This document shows positions 22,875 through 31,535 of a stretch of 35,957 nt of DNA, one piece after another. Made by a program: the position numbers and the translations under genes. Each line of letters starts with the position of its first letter. Within the stretch, counting starts at the first letter, position 1. The DNA lies in contig JAURGK010000024.1 of NCBI GenBank assembly GCA_030833845.1, positions 1-35,957 on the forward strand, given 5' to 3'. Source of the stretch: Crocinitomicaceae bacterium. GTDB taxonomy: Bacteria; Bacteroidota; Bacteroidia; Flavobacteriales_D; Crocinitomicaceae. The notes beneath the pieces are model-generated. The model ran no database searches, was not told where the DNA came from, and saw nothing but the letters and a program-made list of their open reading frames with translations.

Positions 22875-25868
22875 ATGAGAATCTACTTGCTTTTAATTTG
22901 TTGTCTGTATTTAAATTTTTCTTTTGGTCAAATATTTATCAACGAAGGCTGTAATAAAAATGGCAACCTCAATTTTGATGAAAACAACGAACCTTCCAAT
23001 TGGATAGAATTATATAATGGCAACTCGAGTACAATCAATCTTTTAGACTGGAAACTATCTGATCAATTGAACGGCATAAACGCTTGGGTTTTTCCGGAGG
23101 TGGAGTTGGGGCCAAATGAGTTTTTAAAAATCAATTGCAGCGGAAAAAACCGCTTTGGGAGCCCCCCATTTATACCCACAAAGTACCAAGTCAATTTTAC
23201 GCCTGTCGTTGGTTGGAATACCCATACATTTACCCAATCTTTTAATTGGGATGGGCAATCAAATATCATCATCAATGTTTGCGCCTACACAAATACCTAC
23301 ACTGAAAATTCAATCTTTTATCAACAAACCACCTCATTTCAATCAAGTCTGTTTACCTATGAGGATGGTTCTCAGGCAGCATGCAGTAACAACCTCGGGC
23401 AAACCAAAAACCAAAGACCAAACCTCAAACTCAATGGCTTAATCATTGGGGCGGGCAATATTTTAAATGGAAATACCACCTATCCTGCACCTTATGGAAA
23501 TTGGTATTGGGGGGCGAGGCATCAGTTCTTGGTATTGGCCTCCGAACTGCAAGCTGCAGGGCTCAGTGCCGGACCAATTAGTTCATTGGCTTTTGAAGTG
23601 GCTAGTACCATCGGTGAGTTTTATGCCTATATCGACATCTCCTTGAACCATACCGATTTAACAGATTTAGCGCCTGAATTTCTTCCTCTAAATGGTCAAG
23701 AATTACATACCAATTTTAAATTAAATGCCCAAGGGGAAACAGTTTATCTTTTTGATTCAAATAATCAACTCCACGATCAACTTCAAATCAAGAGCCCAAG
23801 AGCCGATATATCTGTAGGAAGATTTCCAAATGGTGCGTCTCTCATTTCTTGGATGTCTCCAACGCTACAAAGTTCGAATAATGTGGCCCAAATTTATAAT
23901 GATACCCTGCCGCGACCGCAAATTTCTATCAAAAGTACCTTACTCAATGGGCCAATTAATGTTGAAATCACCTCAACTGTTCCGAGTAACGAAGGCAAAC
24001 TTGTCTTTACGACAAATGGTTATGACCCTACCATCAATTCTATTGTGTACTCGGGACCAATAAATATCACCTACAATCAAGTGCTGCGCGCCAAAGTCTA
24101 TCCTATCAATTCACCAACAACTCTTCCTAGTGAACAGGCCGTGGCAAGTTATAGTTTCAATGTTTCACATACCACGCCTATATTAATGGTGAATACAGCA
24201 CCTACTAATTTATACGGCACTACTGGGATTTTTGAAAACTGGTGGACCGATTGGGTCAGGCCAGCTTACGGGATTTTAATTGATACAGGGGCTGCACACA
24301 ACATTATTCATGAAGGTATGGCAGCAATTCGCATGGATGGAGGTGCGGGCGGTAGTAGGTCTCAACCTCAGCATTCTTTTCGCTTGAGTTGGGCAGATGG
24401 CGCCTATGGAGATCAAGCCCTTACGAGTACAATTTTACCCGACAGACCAAATCGACATCTGTACAGTGATTTTTATTTACGCAACGGCTCTAACCAATAT
24501 TTAAACTTGCCTTACAAAGATGCTTTTCAAGTAAAAATGATGAGTCAAGGTACAGACAATTATTACTCCAGTTACAGACCTGTAAGTGTATATATCAACG
24601 GTTGGTACAACGGTTTGTATGAATTACGCGAAAAATTCAATCGAGAATATTTTCAGCAGCACGATGATGCTACAAAAGATTCCATAGAAATCTTGTCTTT
24701 GAGTTATTGGTATAATCTTGTACTCAGAGCAGTTGAAGGAGATGTCGATCATTTTTGGAATTCTTATGAGCAATTTCTTACACTGAATCCAAGCTCTCCC
24801 TCCTTTTGGCAAGATGCTGATCAATATTTTGATCTCAAGCACTATACTGACTATATTATCGGAGAATCTTGGATTGGCAACGTAGATTGGCCACAAAACA
24901 ATATCAAGATTTATCGCTCCGATGCAACAGACAAGCGTTGGCGCTTTGCCCTCATTGATTTGGAACTTTCCTTACAGCCCAATGGTTGGTCTCATTGTCA
25001 AGAGAATCACATTGCCTACATGAAGAACATCAACTCCATTCCTTATATCATTATCTGGAAAAAAAGCATACTCAACGAAACCTACCGCAATTACTTTATC
25101 AATCGTTTTGCCGATCAAATGAACACGAGTTTTAGGCCTGAAAATCTGATCGCCACCGAAATGGAATTTTATAACTCCATGCTTCCCGAAATGCCTCTTG
25201 AATTTGCCCGTTGGGGAGACCCAAACAATATTTCAGGTCAGATGGCCGTATTTGAAGCCAAACACCTCGAATTTCAACAAGAGTTATTGTGCAGATCCAA
25301 CTATGTTTTTAACCACCTTCGGACCGAATTTAACCTAGAGAAAAAAGTAGATGTAACGCTGGCTGTTGAGCCTCAAAACGCCGGTGAAATTCACTTAAAT
25401 ACCATACAACCGAGCACTTATCCATGGACTGGAACCTATTTTGATGGCGTACCGATTACCCTTCAACCCATGGCCAATCCGGGTTTTGAATTTTCACATT
25501 GGATACCAAATTCAAATATCATAGATAGCCTCAGCGACAGTCTATTCATCAATGTAACCCAAAATTCACAAACTTTCATTGCTGTTTTCAAGGATGCTCC
25601 TCACATTATAGATGGGCCTGAAATTCATTTCAGTGTTCAACCCAATCCAAGTAATGGCTTGTTTAACTTGATGAGCGATAACAAAACTATTGCTGAAAAA
25701 TGCCGTTACGAAGTAAGTGATATTCAAGGAAAGGTGATTGCCAAAGGGCAAATTTCACCAACAAATCAAACACCCATAGACCTCACAGCGTTTTGCTCAG
25801 GACTTTATTGGGTAACTATATACCAGAATTCGGTATACGAGACGAGTTTAAAGATTTTAAAATTCTAA
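22875..25868 (+). CDS. T9SS-secreted CotH-family protein with split lamin-tail domain
   Basis: A 997-residue exported protein with signal peptide 1-18 (ending SFGQ). Order of modules: first half of a lamin-tail domain (about 19-95; EPSNWIELYNG, KLSDQLNG, LKINCSGKNR), an insert of about 180 residues, the second half of the lamin tail (about 275-320; LHTNFKLNAQGETVYLF, DISVGRFPNG), a chitobiase-C-like strand module (about 348-428), and the CotH domain (about 437-800; GGAGGSRSQPQHSFRL, YLRNGSNQY, NGWYNGLYELREKFN, DLELSL). An InlB-B-repeat-like domain (about 825-908; VEPQNAGEIHLN, FSHW) and the type A sorting domain (about 915-997) complete it. CotH proteins are atypical protein kinases of spore coats in Bacillus; in Bacteroidota the substrate is unknown. 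The start lies 15 bases behind a terminator. The last four bases overlap meaB. Confidence 0.9.
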   Translation: MRIYLLLICCLYLNFSFGQIFINEGCNKNGNLNFDENNEPSNWIELYNGNSSTINLLDWKLSDQLNGINAWVFPEVELGPNEFLKINCSGKNRFGSPPFIPTKYQVNFTPVVGWNTHTFTQSFNWDGQSNIIINVCAYTNTYTENSIFYQQTTSFQSSLFTYEDGSQAACSNNLGQTKNQRPNLKLNGLIIGAGNILNGNTTYPAPYGNWYWGARHQFLVLASELQAAGLSAGPISSLAFEVASTIGEFYAYIDISLNHTDLTDLAPEFLPLNGQELHTNFKLNAQGETVYLFDSNNQLHDQLQIKSPRADISVGRFPNGASLISWMSPTLQSSNNVAQIYNDTLPRPQISIKSTLLNGPINVEITSTVPSNEGKLVFTTNGYDPTINSIVYSGPINITYNQVLRAKVYPINSPTTLPSEQAVASYSFNVSHTTPILMVNTAPTNLYGTTGIFENWWTDWVRPAYGILIDTGAAHNIIHEGMAAIRMDGGAGGSRSQPQHSFRLSWADGAYGDQALTSTILPDRPNRHLYSDFYLRNGSNQYLNLPYKDAFQVKMMSQGTDNYYSSYRPVSVYINGWYNGLYELREKFNREYFQQHDDATKDSIEILSLSYWYNLVLRAVEGDVDHFWNSYEQFLTLNPSSPSFWQDADQYFDLKHYTDYIIGESWIGNVDWPQNNIKIYRSDATDKRWRFALIDLELSLQPNGWSHCQENHIAYMKNINSIPYIIIWKKSILNETYRNYFINRFADQMNTSFRPENLIATEMEFYNSMLPEMPLEFARWGDPNNISGQMAVFEAKHLEFQQELLCRSNYVFNHLRTEFNLEKKVDVTLAVEPQNAGEIHLNTIQPSTYPWTGTYFDGVPITLQPMANPGFEFSHWIPNSNIIDSLSDSLFINVTQNSQTFIAVFKDAPHIIDGPEIHFSVQPNPSNGLFNLMSDNKTIAEKCRYEVSDIQGKVIAKGQISPTNQTPIDLTAFCSGLYWVTIYQNSVYETSLKILKF

Positions 25869-26905
25869 GGATTGTCTTTCATTCGCTCTTGGAGCGCTGC
25901 TTGCCCTTCGTAGGCCTTAATTTTGCCCTCAGCAATGGCAACACGAATAGATTTATAGAGTTCGCTATATTCAGCCTTGGCAAAAAATTGCGCCTGCAAC
26001 ATTTCAAAGAGCAATTTATCAAACAATTGTAATTCTTGCATTTGTCGTTTTTCTCCTAGAATACCAACCTGTTGCAATTGGTTGAAATATGATTCAGTGA
26101 TGTTCCAAATTTCATCTAATCCAGTTCCATTCATACCTGAGGCACAAACCACCCTTGGCTGCCACTGATCCGGACGCTGGGCAAAAACATGTATAGCTGC
26201 GGCATATTCACTGCGTGCTGCTTTGGCAGGCGCTGTATTTTCACCATCTGCTTTATTAATGACTATGAGATCGGCAAGCTCCATGATGCCCCGCTTGATG
26301 CCTTGTAATTCATCACCAGCACCCGCAAGCATCAAGAGCACAAAGAAATCAACCATGCCATGCACTAAAGTTTCAGATTGACCCACCCCCACCGTTTCTA
26401 TTAAGATGATGTCAAAACCAGCTGCCTCACAAAGCGCAATGGCTTGCCGCGTATACTGAGCTACCCCGCCAAGTGTGTGCCCAGCAGCAGTTGGTCTGAT
26501 AAAAGCATTGGGTTGCATAGAGAGCTGCTCCATTCTTGTTTTATCTCCAAGTATGCTGCCACCGGTTCGGGAGGAGGAAGGATCGATGGCCAGTACCGCA
26601 ACCTTATGCCCAGCCTTGATCAACTGCATGCCAAATTGTTCGATAAAAGTACTTTTTCCTACTCCTGGCACCCCTGTAATACCAATTCTTTTGGCAGTCT
26701 GCTTGGGCTCAGGAAGTGAAGAAAGTAACTTCTGAGCTATTTGAATATCTTCTTTCGTGTTGCTTTCAATTAAAGTAATTGCTTGGCTTAATGTACTCAC
26801 TGAACCTTCTAATAATCCTTTGAGAAGCAACGCATGCGTGCGATTGGAACGTTGTTGTTTTCTTGCAAGCAGCCAGCGGTCGATATGTGATTGGTCGGGC
26901 TTCAA
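25865..26905 (-). CDS. meaB: MeaB/ArgK-family GTPase (methylmalonyl-CoA mutase chaperone)
   Basis: P-loop GTPase of the G3E group that protects and reloads adenosylcobalamin-dependent methylmalonyl-CoA mutase. Visible elements are the Walker A GVPGVGKST, the Walker B-like IDPSSSRTGGSILGDKTRM stretch, ETVGVGQSE, and the guanine-specificity NKAD. The frame is open to an ATG at 26983, but that region is inside elbB and would give a non-family N-terminus. The TTG at 26905 overlaps the elbB TGA by four bases (TTGA) and gives 346 residues, close to the usual 330, so I choose it. No mutase gene lies in the window. It is the last gene of the barrel protein-bshA-elbB-meaB operon and overlaps the convergent CotH gene by four bases. 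Confidence 0.93.
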   Translation of the reverse strand: MKPDQSHIDRWLLARKQQRSNRTHALLLKGLLEGSVSTLSQAITLIESNTKEDIQIAQKLLSSLPEPKQTAKRIGITGVPGVGKSTFIEQFGMQLIKAGHKVAVLAIDPSSSRTGGSILGDKTRMEQLSMQPNAFIRPTAAGHTLGGVAQYTRQAIALCEAAGFDIILIETVGVGQSETLVHGMVDFFVLLMLAGAGDELQGIKRGIMELADLIVINKADGENTAPAKAARSEYAAAIHVFAQRPDQWQPRVVCASGMNGTGLDEIWNITESYFNQLQQVGILGEKRQMQELQLFDKLLFEMLQAQFFAKAEYSELYKSIRVAIAEGKIKAYEGQAALQERMKDNP

Positions 26906-27582
26906 AAAAAATGTTGTAGTGCAGCTAAGGCTTTGGCAATATTGGCTTGTAATTGAGGTAAACTTGCTTGGAGCATGTAGCAAGGCGCCGTAATGATTCT
27001 ATTGGTGTGGTCTATGCAAATCTCGTCTATGGAACATTCCATAGTGCTTACTCCTTTAGCTTGCATTCCTTGCTGAAAATCAGCAATTTGATAAGGAGAA
27101 GGGCAAACAGTACTTCCGATCGTGAGTTGAGGAGCCACTTGCATACCTTCAAAAGCCAAGGCGATTAATACCGGGCTTACGCAAAGTGCAACAATTGGCT
27201 TACCCACGTTGTACATGTTTACTAGTAGCAATTTTACATCGGGCCTTAAGGTGCCTTTGGGGCCATCAAAAGCCCAAGAAGAGAAATTCTTTGCACTGCC
27301 AAAACCACCAGGTATTACAAGGGCATCAAGATCTGCGGGCACCACAGAACCAATTTCAACAATTTGCCCACGTGCTATTCTAGCGGCCTCTTGAAGCATG
27401 TTGCGTTTTTGGGCTTGTTCCTTGCCACTGACGTGATCGATGACATGATGTTGTGGTGCGTCAATACCAATACATACCGGCTCAAAACCCAAACGCTCAA
27501 TTTCGAGAAGCGTCAGTACTGCTTCATGAATTTCCGCGCCATCATAAACGCCTGCACCCGAGAGTAATACACCTATTTTCAT
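26902..27582 (-). CDS. elbB: ElbB-type DJ-1/PfpI-superfamily protein (glyoxalase)
   Basis: A 226-residue cytosolic protein of the DJ-1/PfpI superfamily. It starts MKIGVLLSGAGVYDGAEIHEAV, the hallmark of ElbB (SCRP-27A). The oxyanion loop IPGGFGSAKNFS (about 90-101) and the nucleophile cysteine C134 in ALCVSPVL are present, as expected for a cysteine-dependent glyoxalase/deglycase-like fold. In E. coli ElbB was linked to isoprenoid production and has weak glyoxalase activity; its true role is unclear. The gene overlaps bshA and meaB by four bases on each side, so it is translated with both. Next to bacillithiol synthesis, a role in handling electrophiles is a reasonable guess. Confidence 0.93.
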   Translation of the reverse strand: MKIGVLLSGAGVYDGAEIHEAVLTLLEIERLGFEPVCIGIDAPQHHVIDHVSGKEQAQKRNMLQEAARIARGQIVEIGSVVPADLDALVIPGGFGSAKNFSSWAFDGPKGTLRPDVKLLLVNMYNVGKPIVALCVSPVLIALAFEGMQVAPQLTIGSTVCPSPYQIADFQQGMQAKGVSTMECSIDEICIDHTNRIITAPCYMLQASLPQLQANIAKALAALQHFF

Positions 27583-28706
27583 GGTTTGTTTGGTACTAAT
27601 TTACGGTATAATTTTTCGTATTGAGGAAGGATTTTTTCAAGACTGAAATCTGAGGCAATTTGTTGGGCTCCAAGTTTGAATTGAGCATAATTCTCAGGCG
27701 CTAAAATTTCGAGTACGAATTGCGCCATTTGGGCCGTTTGGCCCACATCTGCCAAAAATCCAGACCTTCCATGCTTGTTTACCTCCGGTATGCCCCCGGT
27801 GTTTGACGATACAACCGGAACGCCAACGGACATAGCTTCTAGCGCTGCAAGTCCAAAACTTTCAGTTTGAGAGGGCAATAGAAATACATCGGCAATTTCC
27901 AATACATGGACCGTATCTCTTACCTTGCCTAAAAAAATCACGTCCTGACATAATTTTAATTCTCTACACAAGCGCTCACAGGCATATCGTTCTGGGCCAT
28001 CACCCACTAAAATCAGTTTGCAATCCTTTTGAGCCCTTACTTCGGCAAAAATTCTAATCACATCTTCGGTGCGTTTGACGGGCCTAAAATTTGAAATATG
28101 GCAAAGTATGGCTTGATTTTCAGCGGCATATTTACTGCGAATGTATGCCCTTTGGCCTTCCACGGGCAAGGTGGGTGGCACAAAATTTGGAATGACCTCG
28201 ATGTGTGAACTCACCTTAAACTGAGCAAGAGTATCTGACCGAAGACTTTCTGAGACTGCAGTAACGGCATCGGAGTGGTTGATACAAAATGTAATCACTG
28301 GTTCAAAAGAAGGATCTTTACCCACCAGAGTGATATCAGTACCATGCAAGGTGGTAACAAACGGAATGTGAATCCCTTCCGCTTTTAAAATTTGCTGAGC
28401 CATAAAAGCAGCCGAAGCATGTGGTATGGCATAATGAACATGAAGAATATCGAGCTTTTCATATTTGACGACATCCACCATTTTACTTGCCAATTGGGTT
28501 TCGTAAGGTTGAAAATCAAAGAGCGGATAATCGGTGATAGAGACCTCGTGATAAAAAATGTTTTCTCGAAACGAGCCCAGTCTGACAGGCTGGGAGTAAG
28601 TAATAAAATGCACCTGATGCCCTTTGGAAGCCAAAGCCTTGCCAAGCTCAGTTGCAACAACACCACTGCCCCCAAAGGTGGGATATAAGACAATGCCAAT
28701 TTTCAT
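27579..28706 (-). CDS. bshA: Bacillithiol synthase BshA (GlcNAc-malate glycosyltransferase)
   Basis: Retaining GT4 glycosyltransferase that joins UDP-GlcNAc and L-malate, the first step of bacillithiol synthesis. The N-terminus [25 protein letters not shown] is characteristic of BshA, as are HVHYAIPHASAA, TLHGTDITLVG and the C-terminal donor-site motif FGLAALEAMSVGVPVVSSNTGG. Length is 375 residues, the family norm. bshB and bshC are not in the window. Its ATG overlaps the stop of the upstream barrel protein by one base, and its stop overlaps elbB by four, giving tight coupling. In Bacteroidota, BshA usually stands apart from the other bsh genes. Confidence 0.95.
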   Translation of the reverse strand: MKIGIVLYPTFGGSGVVATELGKALASKGHQVHFITYSQPVRLGSFRENIFYHEVSITDYPLFDFQPYETQLASKMVDVVKYEKLDILHVHYAIPHASAAFMAQQILKAEGIHIPFVTTLHGTDITLVGKDPSFEPVITFCINHSDAVTAVSESLRSDTLAQFKVSSHIEVIPNFVPPTLPVEGQRAYIRSKYAAENQAILCHISNFRPVKRTEDVIRIFAEVRAQKDCKLILVGDGPERYACERLCRELKLCQDVIFLGKVRDTVHVLEIADVFLLPSQTESFGLAALEAMSVGVPVVSSNTGGIPEVNKHGRSGFLADVGQTAQMAQFVLEILAPENYAQFKLGAQQIASDFSLEKILPQYEKLYRKLVPNKP

Positions 28707-29278
28707 TAGTTTTGATCAATTGGGATGAAAAATGTAAGACGATAAATGATTGGTAAGATGCGTACTACCTGACCAAATTCATTCTTTATTTTAAACGTAT
28801 AGCTACTGCGAAAAGGACTATTATTTGCATTGATGACATCGTAAAATAAAGCTGCATTGAGTCTGACTCTTTCAGTTAGTTTGAGGTAAAAACCACCTCC
28901 AACCATCAAATTTGGCGACCACGGCTTGACAGTTTCTAATGGATTGACAAAGCTAAATGGACTCTTGAGGTATTGAAATTCTATGCCCCCAAAGACAAGG
29001 TCTTGATAGCGGTAGTGAGCAAAGATGCCGCCTCCCCATGTAGTCATGTTGCTTTGGACGCCTAAATTATTGGACCAATTGCGTTGAAGTCTAAAAGAAG
29101 GCCCTACAAGCAACTGCTCTGATAACCTAGCTGCATATTTCAATTCGCCGCCAACAGAACCCCCAAGATTTGAAAAGCCGATATAGGGTTCAATTCCTAA
29201 TTCTGCCCCTTGGTAATTTAATTGGGCTTGCAAAAGAGTCGTACAAAACAGGCTTAAGGTAAGTAGAATACTTTTCAT
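28706..29278 (-). CDS. Predicted outer-membrane beta-barrel protein
   Basis: A 190-residue protein not recognised beyond its general class. It has a cleavable signal peptide (1-19, ending LLQAQ) followed by about eight amphipathic strands with alternating polar and aromatic residues (for example [53 protein letters not shown]). The terminal strand is [13 protein letters not shown], which lacks the strict C-terminal aromatic of many barrel proteins. This matches the small porin-family-like barrel proteins of Bacteroidota. It is the first gene of the bshA operon, one-base overlap (TAATG). A TATCTTTG sequence upstream on the minus strand may be its -7 element. Confidence 0.75.
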   Translation of the reverse strand: MKSILLTLSLFCTTLLQAQLNYQGAELGIEPYIGFSNLGGSVGGELKYAARLSEQLLVGPSFRLQRNWSNNLGVQSNMTTWGGGIFAHYRYQDLVFGGIEFQYLKSPFSFVNPLETVKPWSPNLMVGGGFYLKLTERVRLNAALFYDVINANNSPFRSSYTFKIKNEFGQVVRILPIIYRLTFFIPIDQN

Positions 29279-29293
29279 AAATTCTTGTTTTCA

Positions 29294-29301
29294 CAAAGAT
29301 A
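29294..29301 (-). promoter_or_regulatory. Candidate -7 element for the barrel protein-bshA operon
   Basis: TATCTTTG read on the minus strand (29301 to 29294) matches the Bacteroidota consensus TAnnTTTG and is about 15 bases upstream of the start codon. I find no matching -33 TTTG at 19-21 bases, so this is only a partial match. Confidence 0.4.
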
Positions 29302-29306
29302 CGGCA

Positions 29307-29337
29307 TTTGCAGCCACCGTGCATCTTTGTATCTTTG
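29307..29337 (+). promoter_or_regulatory. Bacteroidota-type promoter for folD
   Basis: TTTG at 29307-29310 and TATCTTTG at 29330-29337 are separated by exactly 19 bases, a full match to TTTG-N19-TAnnTTTG. The ATG at 29351 is 13 bases downstream, so the leader would be very short or absent. It is divergent from, and about six bases away from, the minus-strand -7 element. Confidence 0.75.
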
Positions 29338-29350
29338 CAAAAAAAAAGGG

Positions 29351-30229
29351 ATGAAAATACTCGATGGGAAAGCAACGGCAGCCGAAATTCAAGAAGAACT
29401 TCGTTTGGCAGTTCAGCAACGCAAAGATGCCGGCAAAAAAATACCACATTTGGCAGCAATATTGGTTGGAAATGATGGTGGTTCAGTATCGTATGTAACT
29501 GCTAAGGTAAAAGCCTGTGAAGCCATTGGTTTTGAAAGTACACTTATTCGCTACGACGAGACAGTACCCGAGGACATTCTTTTAGAAAAAGTGGAAAGTT
29601 TGAACCAAGACAGAAGTATTGATGGTTTTATTGTACAATTGCCACTACCAAAACATATTGATGAACTAAAAATTACACAAGCCATAGATCCAAGAAAGGA
29701 CGTTGATGGTTTTCATCCACGCAATATTGGCAATATGATTTTGAATTTGCCCGGATTTTTACCCGCTACCCCCGCTGGAATTCTTGAGCTCATTCGTAGA
29801 AATAACATCACTACAGAGGGGAAAAATTGTGTGATCATTGGACGAAGCAACATCGTAGGCACCCCCTTATCTATCATGCTCGGTAGAAATAGCAACCCAG
29901 GAAACTGTACGGTGACGCTAGCGCATTCCAAAACTAAAAATCTAAAAACCCTCTGTAAGGAGGCAGACATCATCATTGCTGCCATTGGCAGACCAAATTT
30001 TGTAACTGCTGATATGGTTAAAGATGGGGTAGTCATCATTGATGTCGGCACCACCAGAGTTGATGATCCAACACGCGAGCGCGGATGGCGCTTGGTTGGC
30101 GATGTTAAATTTGATGAAGTGTCGCCAAAGAGTAGTTATATTTCGCCGGTTCCAGGGGGAGTTGGCCCAATGACCATCGCCTCTTTGATGATGAACACTC
30201 TTAAAGCCATGGAGCTTAAAGCCAAATAA
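29351..30229 (+). CDS. folD: Bifunctional methylenetetrahydrofolate dehydrogenase/cyclohydrolase FolD
   Basis: Interconverts 5,10-methylene-, 5,10-methenyl- and 10-formyl-tetrahydrofolate, using NADP. The start at 29351 (292 residues, [17 protein letters not shown]) is the family N-terminus; 22 extra upstream codons would run through the promoter and are rejected. Catalytic Y48 and K52 are seen in [21 protein letters not shown] (substrate), [10 protein letters not shown], the dinucleotide-binding [14 protein letters not shown] and the late [16 protein letters not shown] are all intact. No other folate genes are near. The stop is immediately followed by the ATG of the S4 gene (TAAATG), so they share a transcript. 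Confidence 0.97.
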   Translation: MKILDGKATAAEIQEELRLAVQQRKDAGKKIPHLAAILVGNDGGSVSYVTAKVKACEAIGFESTLIRYDETVPEDILLEKVESLNQDRSIDGFIVQLPLPKHIDELKITQAIDPRKDVDGFHPRNIGNMILNLPGFLPATPAGILELIRRNNITTEGKNCVIIGRSNIVGTPLSIMLGRNSNPGNCTVTLAHSKTKNLKTLCKEADIIIAAIGRPNFVTADMVKDGVVIIDVGTTRVDDPTRERGWRLVGDVKFDEVSPKSSYISPVPGGVGPMTIASLMMNTLKAMELKAK

Positions 30230-30439
30230 ATGACGCATAATTTTCAAATCGAAGGCCCCTATATTGAGCTCATTGGCCTGCTCAAGGCCATGGGCATTGC
30301 CGAAACTGGCGGTCAAGCCAAGGCCATTGTAGACGAAGGACTTGTGCTGCGTAACGGCCAACAAGAACTGCGCAAAAGAGCCAAATTAGTGCCTGGCGAT
30401 TTGATTCAAATTGAAGCAATTCAAATAAAACTTCAATAA
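30230..30439 (+). CDS. Small S4-domain RNA-binding protein (YbcJ-like)
   Basis: A 69-residue protein made of a single S4 domain: LIGLLKAMGIAETGGQAKAIV, a helix pair with a basic turn, then DEGLVLRNGQQELRKRAKLVPGDLIQIE. It resembles the YbcJ/YaaA-type stand-alone S4 proteins that bind structured RNA, but the RNA target is not known. It begins directly after the folD stop with no gap. The last codons lie inside an inverted repeat that may end the transcript. Its assignment to the S4 fold is firm; a specific role is not. Confidence 0.88.
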   Translation: MTHNFQIEGPYIELIGLLKAMGIAETGGQAKAIVDEGLVLRNGQQELRKRAKLVPGDLIQIEAIQIKLQ

Positions 30440-30449
30440 CTATTGAAGT
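30429..30449. terminator. Weak bidirectional terminator between convergent genes
   Basis: ACTTCAATA / TATTGAAGT form a 9-bp AT-rich inverted repeat with a 2-base centre (effective loop 4) that includes the S4 stop codon. On the minus strand it is followed by TTTTATTTG, so it fits best as the end of the M42 transcript; on plus the tail (AGGGTTATTTT) is poorer. Confidence 0.45.
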
Positions 30450-30453
30450 AGGG

Positions 30454-31533
30454 TTATTTTAAAGTTCTGAAATCTTGATTGGCTTCAAGGCGCAGTAGTG
30501 TTTCAAAAATAAGTCTGATACAATTCTCCACATCCTCCTTTTGCACCATTTCTACCGTGGTGTGCATGTAGCGCAGTGGAAGTGAGATCAGTGCGGCAGT
30601 GACGCCCTCATTTGAATAGGCAAAGGCATCGGTATCAGTTCCGGTAGAGCGCGAAACAGCGGCGCGTTGAAAGGGGATGTTTGCTGAAGATGCAGCATCT
30701 ATGATAAAGCGCAATAAGTTATTTTGAACTGCTGGCCCGTAAGTGAGCACCGGTCCTTTTCCACTTTGTTGGTCTCCATTTTCAATTTTATCCACCATCG
30801 GTGTGGCTGTATCATGACATACATCCGTAATGATGGCCAAATCAGGCTTAATGCGGTGGGCCATCATTTCAGCACCACGCAAGCCAATTTCTTCTTGTAC
30901 TGAATTGACGATATATAGTGAAAACGGTAATTTAATTTTTTGTTCTGACAACATTCTAGCCACCTGAGCTATCATAAAACCACCAACACGGTTATCTAAA
31001 GCCCGACCAACATACTTGTTCTGATTTAAAATCATAAATTCATCTTCAAAAGTAGCCACGCAGCCTACGTGCACACCCATGGCCTCTACCTCTTCCTTAG
31101 TACTACAACCGCAGTCAAGAAAAATATTTTTCATGCTTGGTGTTTCTTCCTTTTGTTGGCGCATATGAATGGCAGGCCAACCAAAAACAGCCTTCACCAA
31201 GCCCTTATCTGTATGAATGTTTACTCTTTTTGAAGGGGCTATCATGTGGTCTGAGCCACCATTCCTACGCAGATAAATGAAACCATCTTTGGTGATGTAA
31301 TGGACAAACCATGAAATTTCATCGGCATGTGCTTCTATAACCACTTTATAGCTTTGGCCCGGGTTAATAATTGCCGCAACCGAGCCATAGGCATCAGTAA
31401 TGTAGTCGTCTATGTAGGGTTTGATATAATCTAACCACAATTGTTGTCCGGAGGTTTCAAAGCCTGTTGGACTGGCATTGTTGAGGTAGGATGCTAAAAA
31501 ATTTTCTGCAGCGCTAGTAATAATTTTCTTCAT
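30454..31533 (-). CDS. M42-family glutamyl aminopeptidase / endoglucanase-like metallopeptidase
   Basis: Cytosolic dinuclear-metal aminopeptidase of the M42 family, forming tetrahedral (TET) particles in relatives. The start at 31533 (359 residues) is chosen over a frame open 19 codons further, because the extension would lie inside the upstream gene. All metal/catalytic residues are visible: H69 and D71 in EAHADEI, D180 in GRALDNR, E214-E215 in SVQEEIGLRG, D237 in ITDVCHD, and H324 in LRYMHTTVEM. It has no signal peptide. It begins two bases after the stop of the large T9SS gene, so it is likely co-transcribed with it although the protein stays inside the cell. Peptide turnover is the probable role. 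Confidence 0.93.
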   Translation of the reverse strand: MKKIITSAAENFLASYLNNASPTGFETSGQQLWLDYIKPYIDDYITDAYGSVAAIINPGQSYKVVIEAHADEISWFVHYITKDGFIYLRRNGGSDHMIAPSKRVNIHTDKGLVKAVFGWPAIHMRQQKEETPSMKNIFLDCGCSTKEEVEAMGVHVGCVATFEDEFMILNQNKYVGRALDNRVGGFMIAQVARMLSEQKIKLPFSLYIVNSVQEEIGLRGAEMMAHRIKPDLAIITDVCHDTATPMVDKIENGDQQSGKGPVLTYGPAVQNNLLRFIIDAASSANIPFQRAAVSRSTGTDTDAFAYSNEGVTAALISLPLRYMHTTVEMVQKEDVENCIRLIFETLLRLEANQDFRTLK

Positions 31534-31535
31534 AT

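Noticed and set aside
25819..25837. Inverted repeat TATACC-N7-GGTATA at the end of the CotH gene
   Set aside because: Six-base arms inside coding sequence, no T tail; expected by chance in a window this size.
26906..26983. A longer meaB start with 26 extra residues
   Set aside because: The extension lies inside elbB in another frame and does not look like a MeaB N-terminus; the TTG overlapping the elbB stop is better.
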